Source: Aeriscardovia sp040773385 (GTDB lineage: Bacteria > Actinomycetota > Actinomycetes > Actinomycetales > Bifidobacteriaceae). From it: a DNA stretch of 17,898 nt. The stretch's first letter is position 1; every line of letters begins with the position of its first letter. The stretch lies in assembly GCA_040773385.1 (NCBI GenBank), contig JAXGWH010000024.1, forward strand, positions 1 to 17,898, in the 5' to 3' direction. Positions 1 to 6,715 of the stretch are shown here, piece after piece. A program made the translations under genes and the position numbers. The notes below the pieces were generated by a model, which made no database searches, had not been told where the DNA came from, and was given only the letters and a program-made list of their open reading frames with translations.

Positions 1-1181
1 ACGACGATCGCCCACACTGGGGTGGTCGGGTCGAACCAGAGCATCGGGATGGTGGCGGCTACGGCGATGGAATAGCCGGTCAGTCCCACAAACCGCATGC
101 CGACTTTCTCGTAGAGCACGCCGGCGAGCGGTGAGACGACGGCGGTGAGCAGTGCGCCCGGCAGCATGGAAAGGCCGAAGACCATGGCGCTCAGCCCGCG
201 CATCTACTGGTTGTACATGGGCAGCACGAGCTCGGGGGCGAGCAGCGAGACGTCCTCGATGAGCGCGAGGAGCGCGGCGAGGCGGAAGCTAGGCGAGCGG
301 AAGCAGCGCAGCCGCAGCATGGGGTTGCTGATCCTGTTCTGGCGCACGCAGAACCAGGCCACCAGCGCGAGGCCGATGAGAAGAAACAGGTCGGTGAGCC
401 ATGTCATGCCGCCCTGCGCGCCGATCTGGCCGAACCCATAGAGCAGCAGGCCCAGGCCGGCGCTTGAAAGGACCGCGGAAAGCCAGTCGAGGTGTGTCCT
501 CGAGGTCTTGGTGATGTTGGTGAGGAACGCGAGGTCGAGAATGAGGATGAGGATGGTCGCCGGGGCGAGGACGCCGAACAGCACACGCCAGCTCCACCTG
601 TCGACGATCCAGCCGGAGATGGTAGGTCCGAGCGCCGGGCCGAGCGAGAAGACGATGCCGTACAGGCCGAAGGCGAGTCCGCGTTTCTCGGGCGGATAGA
701 TGAGGGCGACGACGGCCTGGTTGACCGGCAGCACGATGCCCACGGAGACGGCCATGATGATGCGGCCGACCAGCAGCAGCGGGAAGGCAGGCGCGAAGAG
801 CGCGAGCAGGTCGCCGGCCAGGAAGATGACGATGGCGGTGGTGAAGAGCGGGCGCACCTTATAGCGGTTGATGAGGTGCGCGGCGAGCGGCATCACCACG
901 CCGGCCACGAGCAGGTAGGCGGTGCTCAGCCACTGCACGGTCATCGTGGAGACGTGCGTCTCTTTCATGATGTCGGGCAGGGCGGTGTTGAGCAGGGTCT
1001 CGGAGAAGGCGATGACGAAACCGCTGATGAGCAGGACGGACAGCATCGCCCCGCGGTGCGGGACGACGGGCTGCGCGGGGCCGTCAATGGGGTTGGTGCG
1101 GGAGGTATCTGTGGGATCGATGTGAGTGGTGTTCCCGGAATCTGTGCGGGTGGTGTTTCTCGGGGTGATTGTGTGTGCCAT
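1..1181 (-). pseudogene. DHA2-family (EmrB/QacA-like) MFS drug exporter, interrupted by an in-frame stop and cut by the window edge
   Basis: Proton-driven multidrug exporter of the inner membrane by family resemblance. Reading leftwards from ATG at 1181, the first 44 residues are a hydrophilic Thr/Pro-rich tail. Membrane segments then follow, with an antiporter motif C-like stretch (GLYGIVFSLGPALGPTISGW) followed by WSWRVLF, typical of 14-helix DHA2 pumps. After residue 325 (MYNQ) a TAG at 204-206 stops the frame. The same frame then continues to base 1 with good homology (RGLSAMVFGLSMLPGALLTA), so one substitution, for example CAG to TAG, breaks an otherwise continuous gene. No strong ribosome binding site precedes 1181; a later Met at residue 46 (AMLSVLL) is an alternative start. 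The real 3' end lies outside the window. Nonsense pseudogene or a sequencing error; the family call is firm, the substrate unknown. Confidence 0.85.
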
Positions 1182-1333
1182 GGTGGGCGGGGTGCCTCAC
1201 GGGCGGTGTTCTTGAGAGGCGCTTCCGAGGCAGGGTGCGTGGGGTCACGGTGATGTTCGTGGCTCCGGAGCGCAGAAAAGCCGTCATGGGGCAGACCGCG
1301 CGGGGTGGGTTGAACAGTGAACTTTTCAAAATT

Positions 1334-1365
1334 ACCGATTTTGTATCGGTCCACCGCGCGCGGTG
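1334..1365. promoter_or_regulatory. Two adjacent palindromes, possible operator of the DHA2 exporter
   Basis: ACCGAT (1334-1339) and ATCGGT (1345-1350) are perfect inverted arms around TTTGT. One base further lies the perfect 14-bp palindrome CACCGCGCGCGGTG (1352-1365). They sit about 150 bp upstream of the exporter start and 34 bp beyond the 3' end of the isochorismatase remnant. A 17-bp palindrome with 6-bp arms suits a TetR- or MarR-type dimer, the usual regulators of DHA2 pumps, but no regulator gene is in the window. The GC-rich palindrome could instead be part of a transcript end. I see no convincing -35/-10 pair here. Confidence 0.4.
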
Positions 1366-1398
1366 ATTTCACAAATCCTTCACAACGTCCCGAACGGC

Positions 1399-1644
1399 TC
1401 ACCGCGCCTGCTCGACCTGTTCGGTGGTCAGCAGGGCGTCACGCTGCAGGTATTTGATGGCTTTGAGCGCGTAGTCGCCCGCCTCTTTGCTCGAACCGGC
1501 AACGGCGTCGCTTACCACGCGGATGTGGTAGTCGTTCTGATGGGCGTCCACGGCCGTGTAGTGCACGCACACATCCGTGAAACCGCCCACCATGTAGAGC
1601 GTGTCGGCATGCAGACCGTACAACAGGATCTGCAGGTCCTGATT
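1399..1644 (-). pseudogene. 3' remnant of an isochorismatase-family cysteine hydrolase
   Basis: The minus strand encodes DLQILLYGLHADTLYMVGGF followed by TDVCVHYTAVDAHQNDYHIRVV and an SDAVAGSS block, ending at a stop at 1399-1401. VGGFTDVCVHYTA is the hallmark segment holding the catalytic cysteine of isochorismatase-like (nicotinamidase-related) hydrolases. Family members are usually about 180-220 residues; only the last 80 or so remain. The N-terminal half, with the catalytic Asp and Lys region, is missing. Homology ends near 1644, and the frame upstream stays open to about 1700 without resembling the family and without a credible start. The break lies next to a 14-bp tandem repeat and the AT-richer TA module, so a deletion or insertion at this junction probably removed the 5' part. 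The fragment alone cannot be active. Confidence 0.75.
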
Positions 1645-1687
1645 GATTGCAGATTGTGCTGTGTAGAGGAGGCAATGAAGGCTCTGT

Positions 1688-1715
1688 AGTTTATGGTTTG
1701 CAGTTTATGGTTTGC
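1688..1715. repeat. Perfect tandem duplication of a 14-bp unit
   Basis: AGTTTATGGTTTGC occurs twice back to back (1688-1701 and 1702-1715). The core TTATGGT recurs at 1744-1750 upstream of the antitoxin gene. It lies at the junction between the isochorismatase remnant and the TA module. It may be a scar of the rearrangement or part of the TA control region. Confidence 0.8.
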
Positions 1716-1757
1716 GCGTGAATGCGCGGTCGCAGAGATCAACTTATGGTAATCTAT

Positions 1758-1773
1758 TCCTTACAAGTAAGGA
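1758..1773 (+). promoter_or_regulatory. Inverted repeat overlapping the RBS of the AbrB-like antitoxin gene, candidate autoregulatory operator
   Basis: TCCTTAC (1758-1764) and GTAAGGA (1767-1773) are perfect 7-bp arms around AA. The right arm contains the Shine-Dalgarno sequence (AAGGAG, 1769-1774) of the antitoxin starting at 1781. TA antitoxins commonly bind a palindrome at their own promoter. The placement would also allow an RNA hairpin to hide the ribosome binding site. The left part belongs to a motif repeated at 4603-4620. Confidence 0.5.
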
Positions 1774-1780
1774 GATTGCC

Positions 1781-2059
1781 ATGAGCACTGTCTTGGATAT
1801 CGCAAAGGTCACCAGCAAGGGGCAGATCACCATCCCCGCCGATATTCGTTCGACGCTGGGCGTGCGAACCGGGGACAAGGTCCTGTTCGTGCGGGCGGAT
1901 GACGGTTCTGTCATCCTGCGCAATTCCAATCTCCAGGCCCTTGAACGAGCACAGAAGGGATTTGCGGGCGCGGCAGAAGAGGCCGGCCTCAAGAACGAGC
2001 AGGATCTCCAGTCGCTGATCAAAGAGGTCAGGTCAGATCGCGCTAATCGAAAGAAGTGA
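1781..2059 (+). CDS. AbrB/SpoVT (MazE-like) antitoxin of a type II toxin-antitoxin pair
   Basis: Predicted 92-residue DNA-binding antitoxin that neutralises the PIN toxin encoded next door and probably represses its own operon. Residues 8-50 form a swapped-hairpin AbrB domain, recognisable by AKVTSKGQITIPADIRSTLG and the following GVRTGDKVLFVRADDGSVIL. The Lys/Glu-rich C-terminal half (EEAGLKNEQDLQSLIKEV) is the likely toxin-binding tail. The start is ATG at 1781 with AAGGAG seven bases upstream; an earlier in-frame start at 1712 has no such site and adds residues outside the domain. The stop is followed after one base by the toxin ATG, so the two genes are co-translated. The module is AT-richer than the surrounding genes, which suggests acquisition. 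Confidence 0.88.
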   Translation: MSTVLDIAKVTSKGQITIPADIRSTLGVRTGDKVLFVRADDGSVILRNSNLQALERAQKGFAGAAEEAGLKNEQDLQSLIKEVRSDRANRKK

Positions 2060-2060
2060 C

Positions 2061-2468
2061 ATGCGTGTGATGATTGATACCAACGTGCTCCTCTCGGCAC
2101 TGGTATTCAGATCGGCAAACTCGGTCGCAAGTATCTGCATTGCTTCTCAAGGTGACAACACTCTTCTTATCTCGACTTTCGTGATCGATGAGGCGCGCGA
2201 GGCTGTGTCGCGAAAATGGCCGGATAGGAGCGATGTGCTGGAACGGTTCCTCATCGAACTCAGTTTTGAGACCGTCAGCACGCCAGCCGTCATGGATTCG
2301 GGATTATTCGAGATTCGTGATCCGCAGGATTATCCCGTTGTCTATTCGGCACTGATTGGATTTGCCGACATTCTTGTCACAGGTGACAAGGATTTCGAGG
2401 ATGTCGTGGCGGGTGATGCGGAAATCTTGACGCCCGCGCAGTTTGTTCAGAAGTATTCACGTCGATAA
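2061..2468 (+). CDS. PIN-domain ribonuclease toxin, partner of the AbrB-like antitoxin
   Basis: A 135-residue PIN-domain protein of the 'putative toxin' type (COG1569-like), expected to be a Mg2+-dependent endoribonuclease that cuts cellular RNA when unbound. The acidic residues of the PIN site are visible: D6 in MIDTNVLLSAL, E44 in VIDEAREAV, D87 and D90 in EIRDPQDYPV, and D109/D111 in LVTGDKDFEDV. Length is normal for the family and the frame is intact. It begins one base after the antitoxin stop, with no separate strong ribosome binding site, consistent with translational coupling. Pairing of an AbrB-fold antitoxin with a PIN toxin is a known VapBC-like arrangement. The RNA target cannot be read from sequence. 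Confidence 0.87.
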   Translation: MRVMIDTNVLLSALVFRSANSVASICIASQGDNTLLISTFVIDEAREAVSRKWPDRSDVLERFLIELSFETVSTPAVMDSGLFEIRDPQDYPVVYSALIGFADILVTGDKDFEDVVAGDAEILTPAQFVQKYSRR

Positions 2469-2493
2469 CTTTTGGCGAATGCCTCCATACATA

Positions 2494-2522
2494 GGTTTCC
2501 ATTTGGGAATGGATACTAAACC
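2494..2522 (+). terminator. Weak hairpin after the AbrB/PIN operon
   Basis: GGTTTCCATT (2494-2503) can pair with AATGG (2508-2512) and, after a five-base bulge, AAACC (2518-2522), with TGGG as loop. It starts 26 bases after the toxin stop. The following sequence has only TTTT, so this is at best a weak terminator. Confidence 0.35.
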
Positions 2523-2560
2523 AAGGTTTTGCAACGGTGATTGTGTAACGAATTTGTGAC

Positions 2561-2571
2561 GGGGGGGGGGG
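2561..2571 (+). repeat. Homopolymeric G11 tract upstream of an MFS gene
   Basis: Eleven consecutive G residues lie 57 bp upstream of the ATG at 2628, directly after TTGTGAC. Tracts of this length are prone to slipped-strand mispairing. TTGTGA (2554-2559) could act as a -35 box, but the sequence 17 bp downstream is a poor -10. TAGAGT (2592-2597) is a possible -10, with the tract ending just at the -35 position. A role in phase-variable expression is an inference. Confidence 0.6.
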
Positions 2572-2627
2572 CGATTCGCCGACAAAACAGGTAGAGTGAC
2601 AACAACCTGACATGGAGAGGAGGCGGC

Positions 2628-3872
2628 ATGGAACGCTTCGCCCTGTGGCGCACGCGGCACTATCCCGCGTGGTTCGTGGCCGACACGACCGACGTGTTCG
2701 CTGTCAGCCTGCGCACGTTCGCCATCTCCCTCCTCGCTTATGCCGTCTCCAAATCCAAGGCGGTGACCGGGGTCATCGTCTCCATCGAATCGGTCGGACA
2801 GCTGATCCTCACCCCGATCGGCGGCACGCTCGCCGACCGGCAGGACCGCAGACGCATGACGCTGGCCGCCAACGCGGCAGGCTGTGTGCTCGCGCTCACG
2901 CTCGGTGCGCTCGTCGCCACGAACCGGCTCGATGCCGTCCTTCTCTCGCTTGTTTGCCTGCTCTTTTCGCTCGTCGTCGGCCTGCTCGGCCCGGCGAACG
3001 ACGCGATGCTCAAAATCCCTCATCCCCACCGGCCTGTTCGCCAAAGCGCAGGCGGTGCGCGAGTCGCGCGAGGCCGTCGTCGACCTCACCGGCAGCGCCA
3101 TCTCAGGTTTCCTCTACAAGCTGTCCGCCAGCGTGCCGGTCTTCGCCTCAGCCGCGCTCTATGCGCTGGGGTTCGCGGCGACGCTCACCCTCCCGTCCTC
3201 ACAGGCGAATCGGCCGGAAATTGCAGATGATCAACAAACAGCGCCCACACGTCCGGGCTTCTGGAAAGAGCTGGGGGAGGGCTGGCGCTGGGCGCTGACA
3301 AAGAAGCGGTTCGTCGCCGCCATCGCGCTCGGAGCCATCGTCAACATCGCTTTCGTCGCGGCGTCGACGGGCGCGCAGATCCAGTTCGTCGCGGCAGGGG
3401 TCGATTCCGTCAAGATCGGCCTGCTCGACACGGGCATGGGCGCGGCCACGCTGGTCGGCGCGCTGCTCGCCAACATCGCCGTCGACAAAATCCCGACCGG
3501 CACCATCCTGTGGGCCTCGCTCGCCTGGGTCTGCTGCTTCTTCGTCCCGCTGATCGTCACGAGCGGCTACCTGCCCGTACTGTGCTGTCTCTCGCTGATG
3601 GGGCTGCCGTTGCCGGCGCTCAACTCCGCGCTCCTCGGCTTCATCTACGGCAGGACGCCCGATGAGATGCAGGGGCGGGCGTCCGCGGTGTTCGAGACGT
3701 CCGTCGGACTGCTCGGCGCGTTCACCCCGGCGTGATTCTGCAGCTGTGGCACGGTTTCTCGATCCTGATGACCGTCGCGCTTCTCCTCGCGCTCACGGCG
3801 CTCCTGATCGCGCTGTTCTCCCCGCTGCGGACCATCCCCACCCCGGACGGCTGGGACCGGACGCAACTGTAA
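2628..3872 (+). pseudogene. 12-helix MFS exporter carrying two homopolymer frameshifts
   Basis: Predicted proton-coupled efflux pump (MFS_3/EntS-like by general resemblance). Start ATG 2628 follows AGGAGG at 2618-2623. Residues 1-128 read normally (MERFALWRTRHYPAWFVADT, then GGTLADRQDRRRM, the motif A loop). At about 3011-3015 (CAAAATCCC) one extra A moves the homologous frame by one; with three A the protein reads DAMLKSLIPTGLFAKAQAV. That frame runs to TGA at 3733-3735. Homology then resumes in the original frame (VILQLWHGFSILMTVALLLA) to TAA at 3870-3872; one more C in the CCCC run at 3725-3728 would give FTPGVILQLW. Repaired length is about 414 residues, normal for the family. Two compensating single-base indels, both in homopolymers, mean either early decay or base-calling errors. 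The upstream G11 tract is listed separately. Confidence 0.8.
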
Positions 3873-3922
3873 CGAAGGTAAGGATGCAGATTAACAGTCT
3901 GCGCCGGTACTCTTAACCAGAA

Positions 3923-3967
3923 AAGCGCCGCGCAGATATCCCACATGGGGGTATCCGTAGAGCGCTT
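3923..3967. terminator. Hairpin between convergent genes, possible bidirectional terminator
   Basis: AAGCGC (3923-3928) pairs with GCGCTT (3962-3967), enclosing GATATCCC-ACAT-GGGGGTATC, which forms a second stem. A-rich bases precede the left arm and TTCTC follows the right one. It lies between the 3' ends of the MFS pseudogene and the minus-strand YafQ gene, a sensible place for a shared terminator. The stems contain mismatches, so strength is uncertain. Confidence 0.5.
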
Positions 3968-3994
3968 CTCGATAATTATCGTTTGGATACGTTA

Positions 3995-4267
3995 TCAGAA
4001 CAGATCAGAGTGGCTTCCTGTGCGGAACAAATAAAGTTCGGAATCTTCGGTGATCTGGTAGATCATCAGCCAGTCCGGCTGGATATGACATTCACGAAAA
4101 TGGGCGAAATTACTGGAAAGCTGATGATCTTTATTCCGCATGGGAAGTTCCTGACCGCTTCTGAGCAGGTCGATGACGTTCTGAAGGAGACGGAGATCAA
4201 GGCCACGTTTTGCGACGGACTTGAGATCCTTGCGGAACTGGTGTGAGAAGACGAGATCCAGCATCAT
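3995..4267 (-). CDS. YafQ-family (RelE superfamily) mRNA interferase toxin
   Basis: A 90-residue toxin predicted to enter the ribosomal A site and cleave mRNA during translation. The order and spacing of key residues match E. coli YafQ: H48, H61, D65, W66, H86 and terminal F90, seen in RECHIQPDWLMIYQI and the C-terminal LFRTGSHSDLF. All the YafQ catalytic histidines and aspartate known to me are present, so the toxin looks active. The start ATG at 4267 overlaps the antitoxin stop (ATGA), so translation is coupled. Length is normal for the family. The gene converges with the MFS pseudogene on the other strand. Confidence 0.92.
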   Translation of the reverse strand: MMLDLVFSHQFRKDLKSVAKRGLDLRLLQNVIDLLRSGQELPMRNKDHQLSSNFAHFRECHIQPDWLMIYQITEDSELYLFRTGSHSDLF

Positions 4268-4539
4268 CCGAGAATATCCTTGAACATCTGTTCGGTGCTG
4301 TGATAACGCGGATAGGCGGTCTTGTCTGTCGTCATGCCCCTTGCCTCCGCAAGTGCTGCGAGTGTCGTCGCATTCGGCTTCTCACGGGTGATGGCGAAGG
4401 GGATTCCGTCTTCTCTGACGGCTGCTTTGAGAAAGAGTGTGATGGCGGAGCTCATGTTCAGGCCGAGGTCGGAGAAGAGCGAGTCGGCCTCGTCCTTGAG
4501 CTGTGAGTTCACGCGGACATTGATGGTGCTTGTGGTCAT
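4264..4539 (-). CDS. RelB/DinJ-family antitoxin
   Basis: A 91-residue antitoxin with an N-terminal ribbon-helix-helix domain (TINVRVNSQLKDEADSLFSD followed by LGLNMSSAITLFLKAAV), the RelB/DinJ signature. It should dimerise, bind the operon promoter and wrap the YafQ toxin with its C-terminal part (EQMFKDILG at the end). Start ATG 4539 is preceded on the minus strand by AGGAGA (plus-strand 4548-4553), spaced eight bases. It overlaps the toxin gene by four bases. A promoter and imperfect inverted repeat lie 30-60 bp upstream. It is a complete, probably functional type II module unrelated to the AbrB/PIN pair 2 kb away. Confidence 0.92.
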   Translation of the reverse strand: MTTSTINVRVNSQLKDEADSLFSDLGLNMSSAITLFLKAAVREDGIPFAITREKPNATTLAALAEARGMTTDKTAYPRYHSTEQMFKDILG

Positions 4540-4571
4540 AATATCTTCTCCTGTGTGGTCATTTGCTTATC

Positions 4572-4599
4572 GCTATAAAGAATATAACATACAATGTAA
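4572..4599 (-). promoter_or_regulatory. Candidate promoter/operator of the RelB-YafQ operon
   Basis: On the minus strand TTACAT (plus 4594-4599) and TATAGC (plus 4572-4577) are separated by 16 bp, a fair -35/-10 pair about 30 bp ahead of the antitoxin start. TTACAT-TGT-ATGTTA in the same place is an inverted repeat with one mismatch, overlapping the -35 box. This is where an RHH antitoxin would be expected to repress its own operon. Confidence 0.5.
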
Positions 4600-4602
4600 T
4601 GA

Positions 4603-4620
4603 TATATTCCTTACAAATAA
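4603..4620. repeat. Second copy of an 18-bp motif also found upstream of the AbrB-like antitoxin
   Basis: TATATTCCTTACAAATAA here matches 1753-1770 at 16 of 18 positions, with 12 identical in a row. At the first site it forms the left half of the antitoxin operator. Here it points away from the RelB gene and is followed by no gene of that type, so it may be a promoter remnant of a lost module. Confidence 0.6.
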
Positions 4621-4739
4621 CTACTGCAGATGGTTGGTGTGACGATCAGGGCAGATGCGTGAGGATCTTCGTGGGCGACCAGTAGGAAAAAGAATCGGTG
4701 CCCGACAATGTCATCCGGATCGCTCTACTGCCGCGAGGC

Positions 4740-4745
4740 TAGGGT
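4740..4745 (+). promoter_or_regulatory. Possible -10 box close to the start of the RNA methyltransferase gene
   Basis: TAGGGT fits the actinobacterial -10 pattern TANNNT and ends seven bases before ATG 4753. If used, transcription would begin at or next to the A of the start codon, giving a leaderless mRNA. The same bases, with the G run at 4746-4750, could instead be read as a poor Shine-Dalgarno sequence. No clear -35 is seen. Confidence 0.3.
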
Positions 4746-4752
4746 GGGGGAT

Positions 4753-5625
4753 ATGCCGCTCAGCCAACAGTTTATGGACAACCCCCGTGCCGACCGTGTG
4801 CGCCGCCTCGCCTCCCTGCGCCAGGGCTCGGTGCGCCGCCGCGAGGGCAAATTCCTCATCGAGGGGCCGCAGGCCGTGCGCGAGGCCGTCTCCTGCATGC
4901 CCGCCAGCGTGACCGACGTCTACATCGACCCGGCCGCCGACCCCAACGACGACATCATCGAGGCCGCGCTCGCCGCCGAGAAGCCAGTCTACGTGCACAA
5001 GGTGAGCCCGCAGGTGCTCGCCCGCATCAGCCCGGACGCGCAGTCGGTGGCGGCGGTGGGGCTGTCCGCCGCGTTCGAGAAGGGTCTGGCCGATCTCGAG
5101 CCGGGATCGGAGAAACCTCTCATCGCCGCGTGCTGGCAGGTGCGCGACCCGGGCAACGAGGGCACGCTCATCCGCACCGCCGACGCCGCCGGCCTCGCTG
5201 CCGTTGTCCTCGTGGACGACTGCGTGCATCCGCTCAACCCGAAGGTGATCCGCTCCACCGCGGGCTCGCTTTTCCACATCCCTGTCGTGCGGGCGGGCAC
5301 CGACGAGTTCTTCGACTGGATCCGGGAGAACGGGATCACCGTCTGGGCGGCCGACATCCACGGCACGCCCGAGCAGGCGCCGTACGACCTTTCCACGCTC
5401 GTGTTCGGCAGCAATTCTGAAGATTCCGGCCAGGTGTCGGGCCGCCGCGGCCCGCTCGCCCTCCTGTTCGGCAACGAGGCCCGCGGGTTGCCGACCGAGA
5501 TCGTCTCCCGAGCCGACGCGTCGGTGATGATCCCGATCTACGGCAAGGCGGAATCGCTCAACCTCGCCATGAGCGGCGCGGTGCTCATGTACACGCTCGC
5601 CATGGCCGACCACTCCCGGCGATAA
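4753..5625 (+). CDS. SpoU/TrmH-family RNA 2'-O-ribose methyltransferase (TsnR-like)
   Basis: A 290-residue SAM-dependent SPOUT enzyme that methylates a ribose 2'-OH in rRNA or tRNA. Residues about 12-105 form the substrate-binding N-terminal domain (RLASLRQGSVRRREGKFLIE). The C-terminal knot carries all three SpoU motifs: NEGTLIRTADAAG (135-147, with the catalytic Arg141), LLFGNEARGL (237-246) and IPIYGKAESLNLAMSGAV (260-277). I chose ATG 4753 because the region upstream is unlike the family and a possible promoter lies just before it. In other Actinobacteria a gene of this family sits immediately upstream of pheS; here about 7.7 kb of other genes intervene. The exact RNA target cannot be decided from sequence, so no symbol is given. 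Confidence 0.9.
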   Translation: MPLSQQFMDNPRADRVRRLASLRQGSVRRREGKFLIEGPQAVREAVSCMPASVTDVYIDPAADPNDDIIEAALAAEKPVYVHKVSPQVLARISPDAQSVAAVGLSAAFEKGLADLEPGSEKPLIAACWQVRDPGNEGTLIRTADAAGLAAVVLVDDCVHPLNPKVIRSTAGSLFHIPVVRAGTDEFFDWIRENGITVWAADIHGTPEQAPYDLSTLVFGSNSEDSGQVSGRRGPLALLFGNEARGLPTEIVSRADASVMIPIYGKAESLNLAMSGAVLMYTLAMADHSRR

Positions 5626-5847
5626 AGCAGAAGGACTATAAAGCAGACGGCCCAAGGACAGAGATGCGCCGATCCTGAATGATAGAGACAGGCGAATAAA
5701 AGTCATTGTCTGATGGATGTCGGCCAGCGGCTTGGCGCTTGTGATTTTTCGGTGCTCTAAGAGGCCCGTCTGTGTGGACAGATGCACGCTCTGGCAAGTG
5801 GGGGCATGCCCATGGATCGCTCTGTCCCTCCCCAGAAATGGTCCGTT
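5626..5847. other. Intergenic region between the methyltransferase and the ABC exporter, no gene recognised
   Basis: No credible coding sequence is visible; short minus-strand frames lack starts and family resemblance. Near the start an imperfect direct repeat (TAAAGCAGAAGGAC at 5623-5636 and TAAAGCAGACGGCC at 5639-5652) overlaps the stop of the methyltransferase gene. The region marks the left edge of the segment that separates the methyltransferase from pheS. No inverted terminal repeats or transposase remnants were found. Confidence 0.5.
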
Positions 5848-5871
5848 TTGACAGGTTGGGGGGGGTATAAA
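5848..5871 (+). promoter_or_regulatory. Promoter-like element with a G8 tract in its spacer, upstream of the ABC exporter
   Basis: A perfect -35 (TTGACA, 5848-5853) is followed by GGTT, eight G (5858-5865) and then TATAAA (5866-5871). The spacer is only 12 bp, too short for a normal sigma-70-type promoter. Most of it is a slippage-prone homopolymer; four to six extra G would give the usual 16-18 bp. This is the layout of known phase-variable promoters with poly-G spacers. The predicted transcript would start about 90 bases ahead of the ATPase gene. The boxes and tract are seen; switching is inferred. Confidence 0.5.
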
Positions 5872-5966
5872 TAGTCGCGGATCCATATCCACAAGCGGGA
5901 TGGCAACCTGTATCCCTTCACGGAGTACTGGAGTGCTGCCGGAAGTTCCAGGCGAAGGTGGCTGGC

Positions 5967-6653
5967 ATGGGGAAGATCACTGTCAGGTCTCACAACCTGA
6001 CCAAGCGCTACTCGGTTCGTCGGGACAAGTCGGTCACGGTGCTGGACGACATCGATTTTGAGGCGTCGAGCGGCAAAGTGACAGGTATCACCGGCCCTTC
6101 GGGCGGCGGCAAATCCACCCTGCTCTATTGCCTGTCCGGGCTTGAGCGGCCGACGTCAGGATCCGTCGAGGTGCTTGGTCAGCCGCTGGAGCATCTGTCA
6201 AAACGGGCGCTTCTGCTGTTCCGACGCCAGCATATCGGTTTTCTGTTCCAGTCCTATAACCTCATTTCCGGGATGACCTCGAAAGCCAATGTGCTCCTGC
6301 CTCTCCGTCTGGCGCACAAGAAAGTGACCACAAAGCGAATCGATGATTTGTTTACGGCATTCGGCCTGTCCTCCCAGCGTGAGGCGGACGTTTCAACGTT
6401 GTCCGGCGGCGAGCAGCAGCGTGTCGCTCTCATCCGCCTGCTGGTGAGCGATCCTGATGTCATTTTCGCGGATGAGCCGACCGGTGCGCTTGACCAGGAA
6501 ATGGGCAGACGGGTGATAGCCGAGCTGGATCAACAGGCGCACGAATCCGGCAAGACGGTCGTCCTCGTGACCCATGATCCGGAGATTTCGGCTTCGTGCG
6601 ATGTCCTGTACACGCTCCGTGACGGCAAAGTGGTCGAACAGCAAGGACTCTAG
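5967..6653 (+). CDS. MacB/LolD-type ABC transporter ATP-binding protein
   Basis: A 228-residue ATPase that powers an FtsX-type permease, probably in export of a peptide, lipid or drug. Residues from ATG 5967: Walker A GPSGGGKST (43-51), Q-loop Q95 in FLFQSYNL, signature LSGGEQQR (145-152), Walker B VIFADEPTGALD (165-176) and switch histidine H203 in VTHD. ADEPTGALD and the QSYNL region are typical of the MacB/LolD subfamily. A GTG nine bases upstream (5958) is possible, but GAAGG at 5954-5958 lies eight bases before the ATG, so I prefer 5967. The permease gene follows after 62 bases on the same strand. All nucleotide-binding motifs are intact, although its partner permease is broken. Confidence 0.9.
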   Translation: MGKITVRSHNLTKRYSVRRDKSVTVLDDIDFEASSGKVTGITGPSGGGKSTLLYCLSGLERPTSGSVEVLGQPLEHLSKRALLLFRRQHIGFLFQSYNLISGMTSKANVLLPLRLAHKKVTTKRIDDLFTAFGLSSQREADVSTLSGGEQQRVALIRLLVSDPDVIFADEPTGALDQEMGRRVIAELDQQAHESGKTVVLVTHDPEISASCDVLYTLRDGKVVEQQGL

Positions 6654-6715
6654 CTGATGAGTCTCAATCGCCATCATCAAACGAAAAGCTGGGGCATATT
6701 TGAGGAGAGGCACTG

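Noticed and set aside
492..1253. Plus-strand open frame opposite the DHA2 pump
   Set aside because: Highly charged Glu/Asp/Gly/Arg composition typical of antisense frames in GC-rich DNA; the minus strand has clear MFS motifs.
5757..5993. Small minus-strand gene between the methyltransferase and the ABC exporter
   Set aside because: No ribosome binding site and no recognisable domain, and it runs across the promoter-like element and into the ATPase start.
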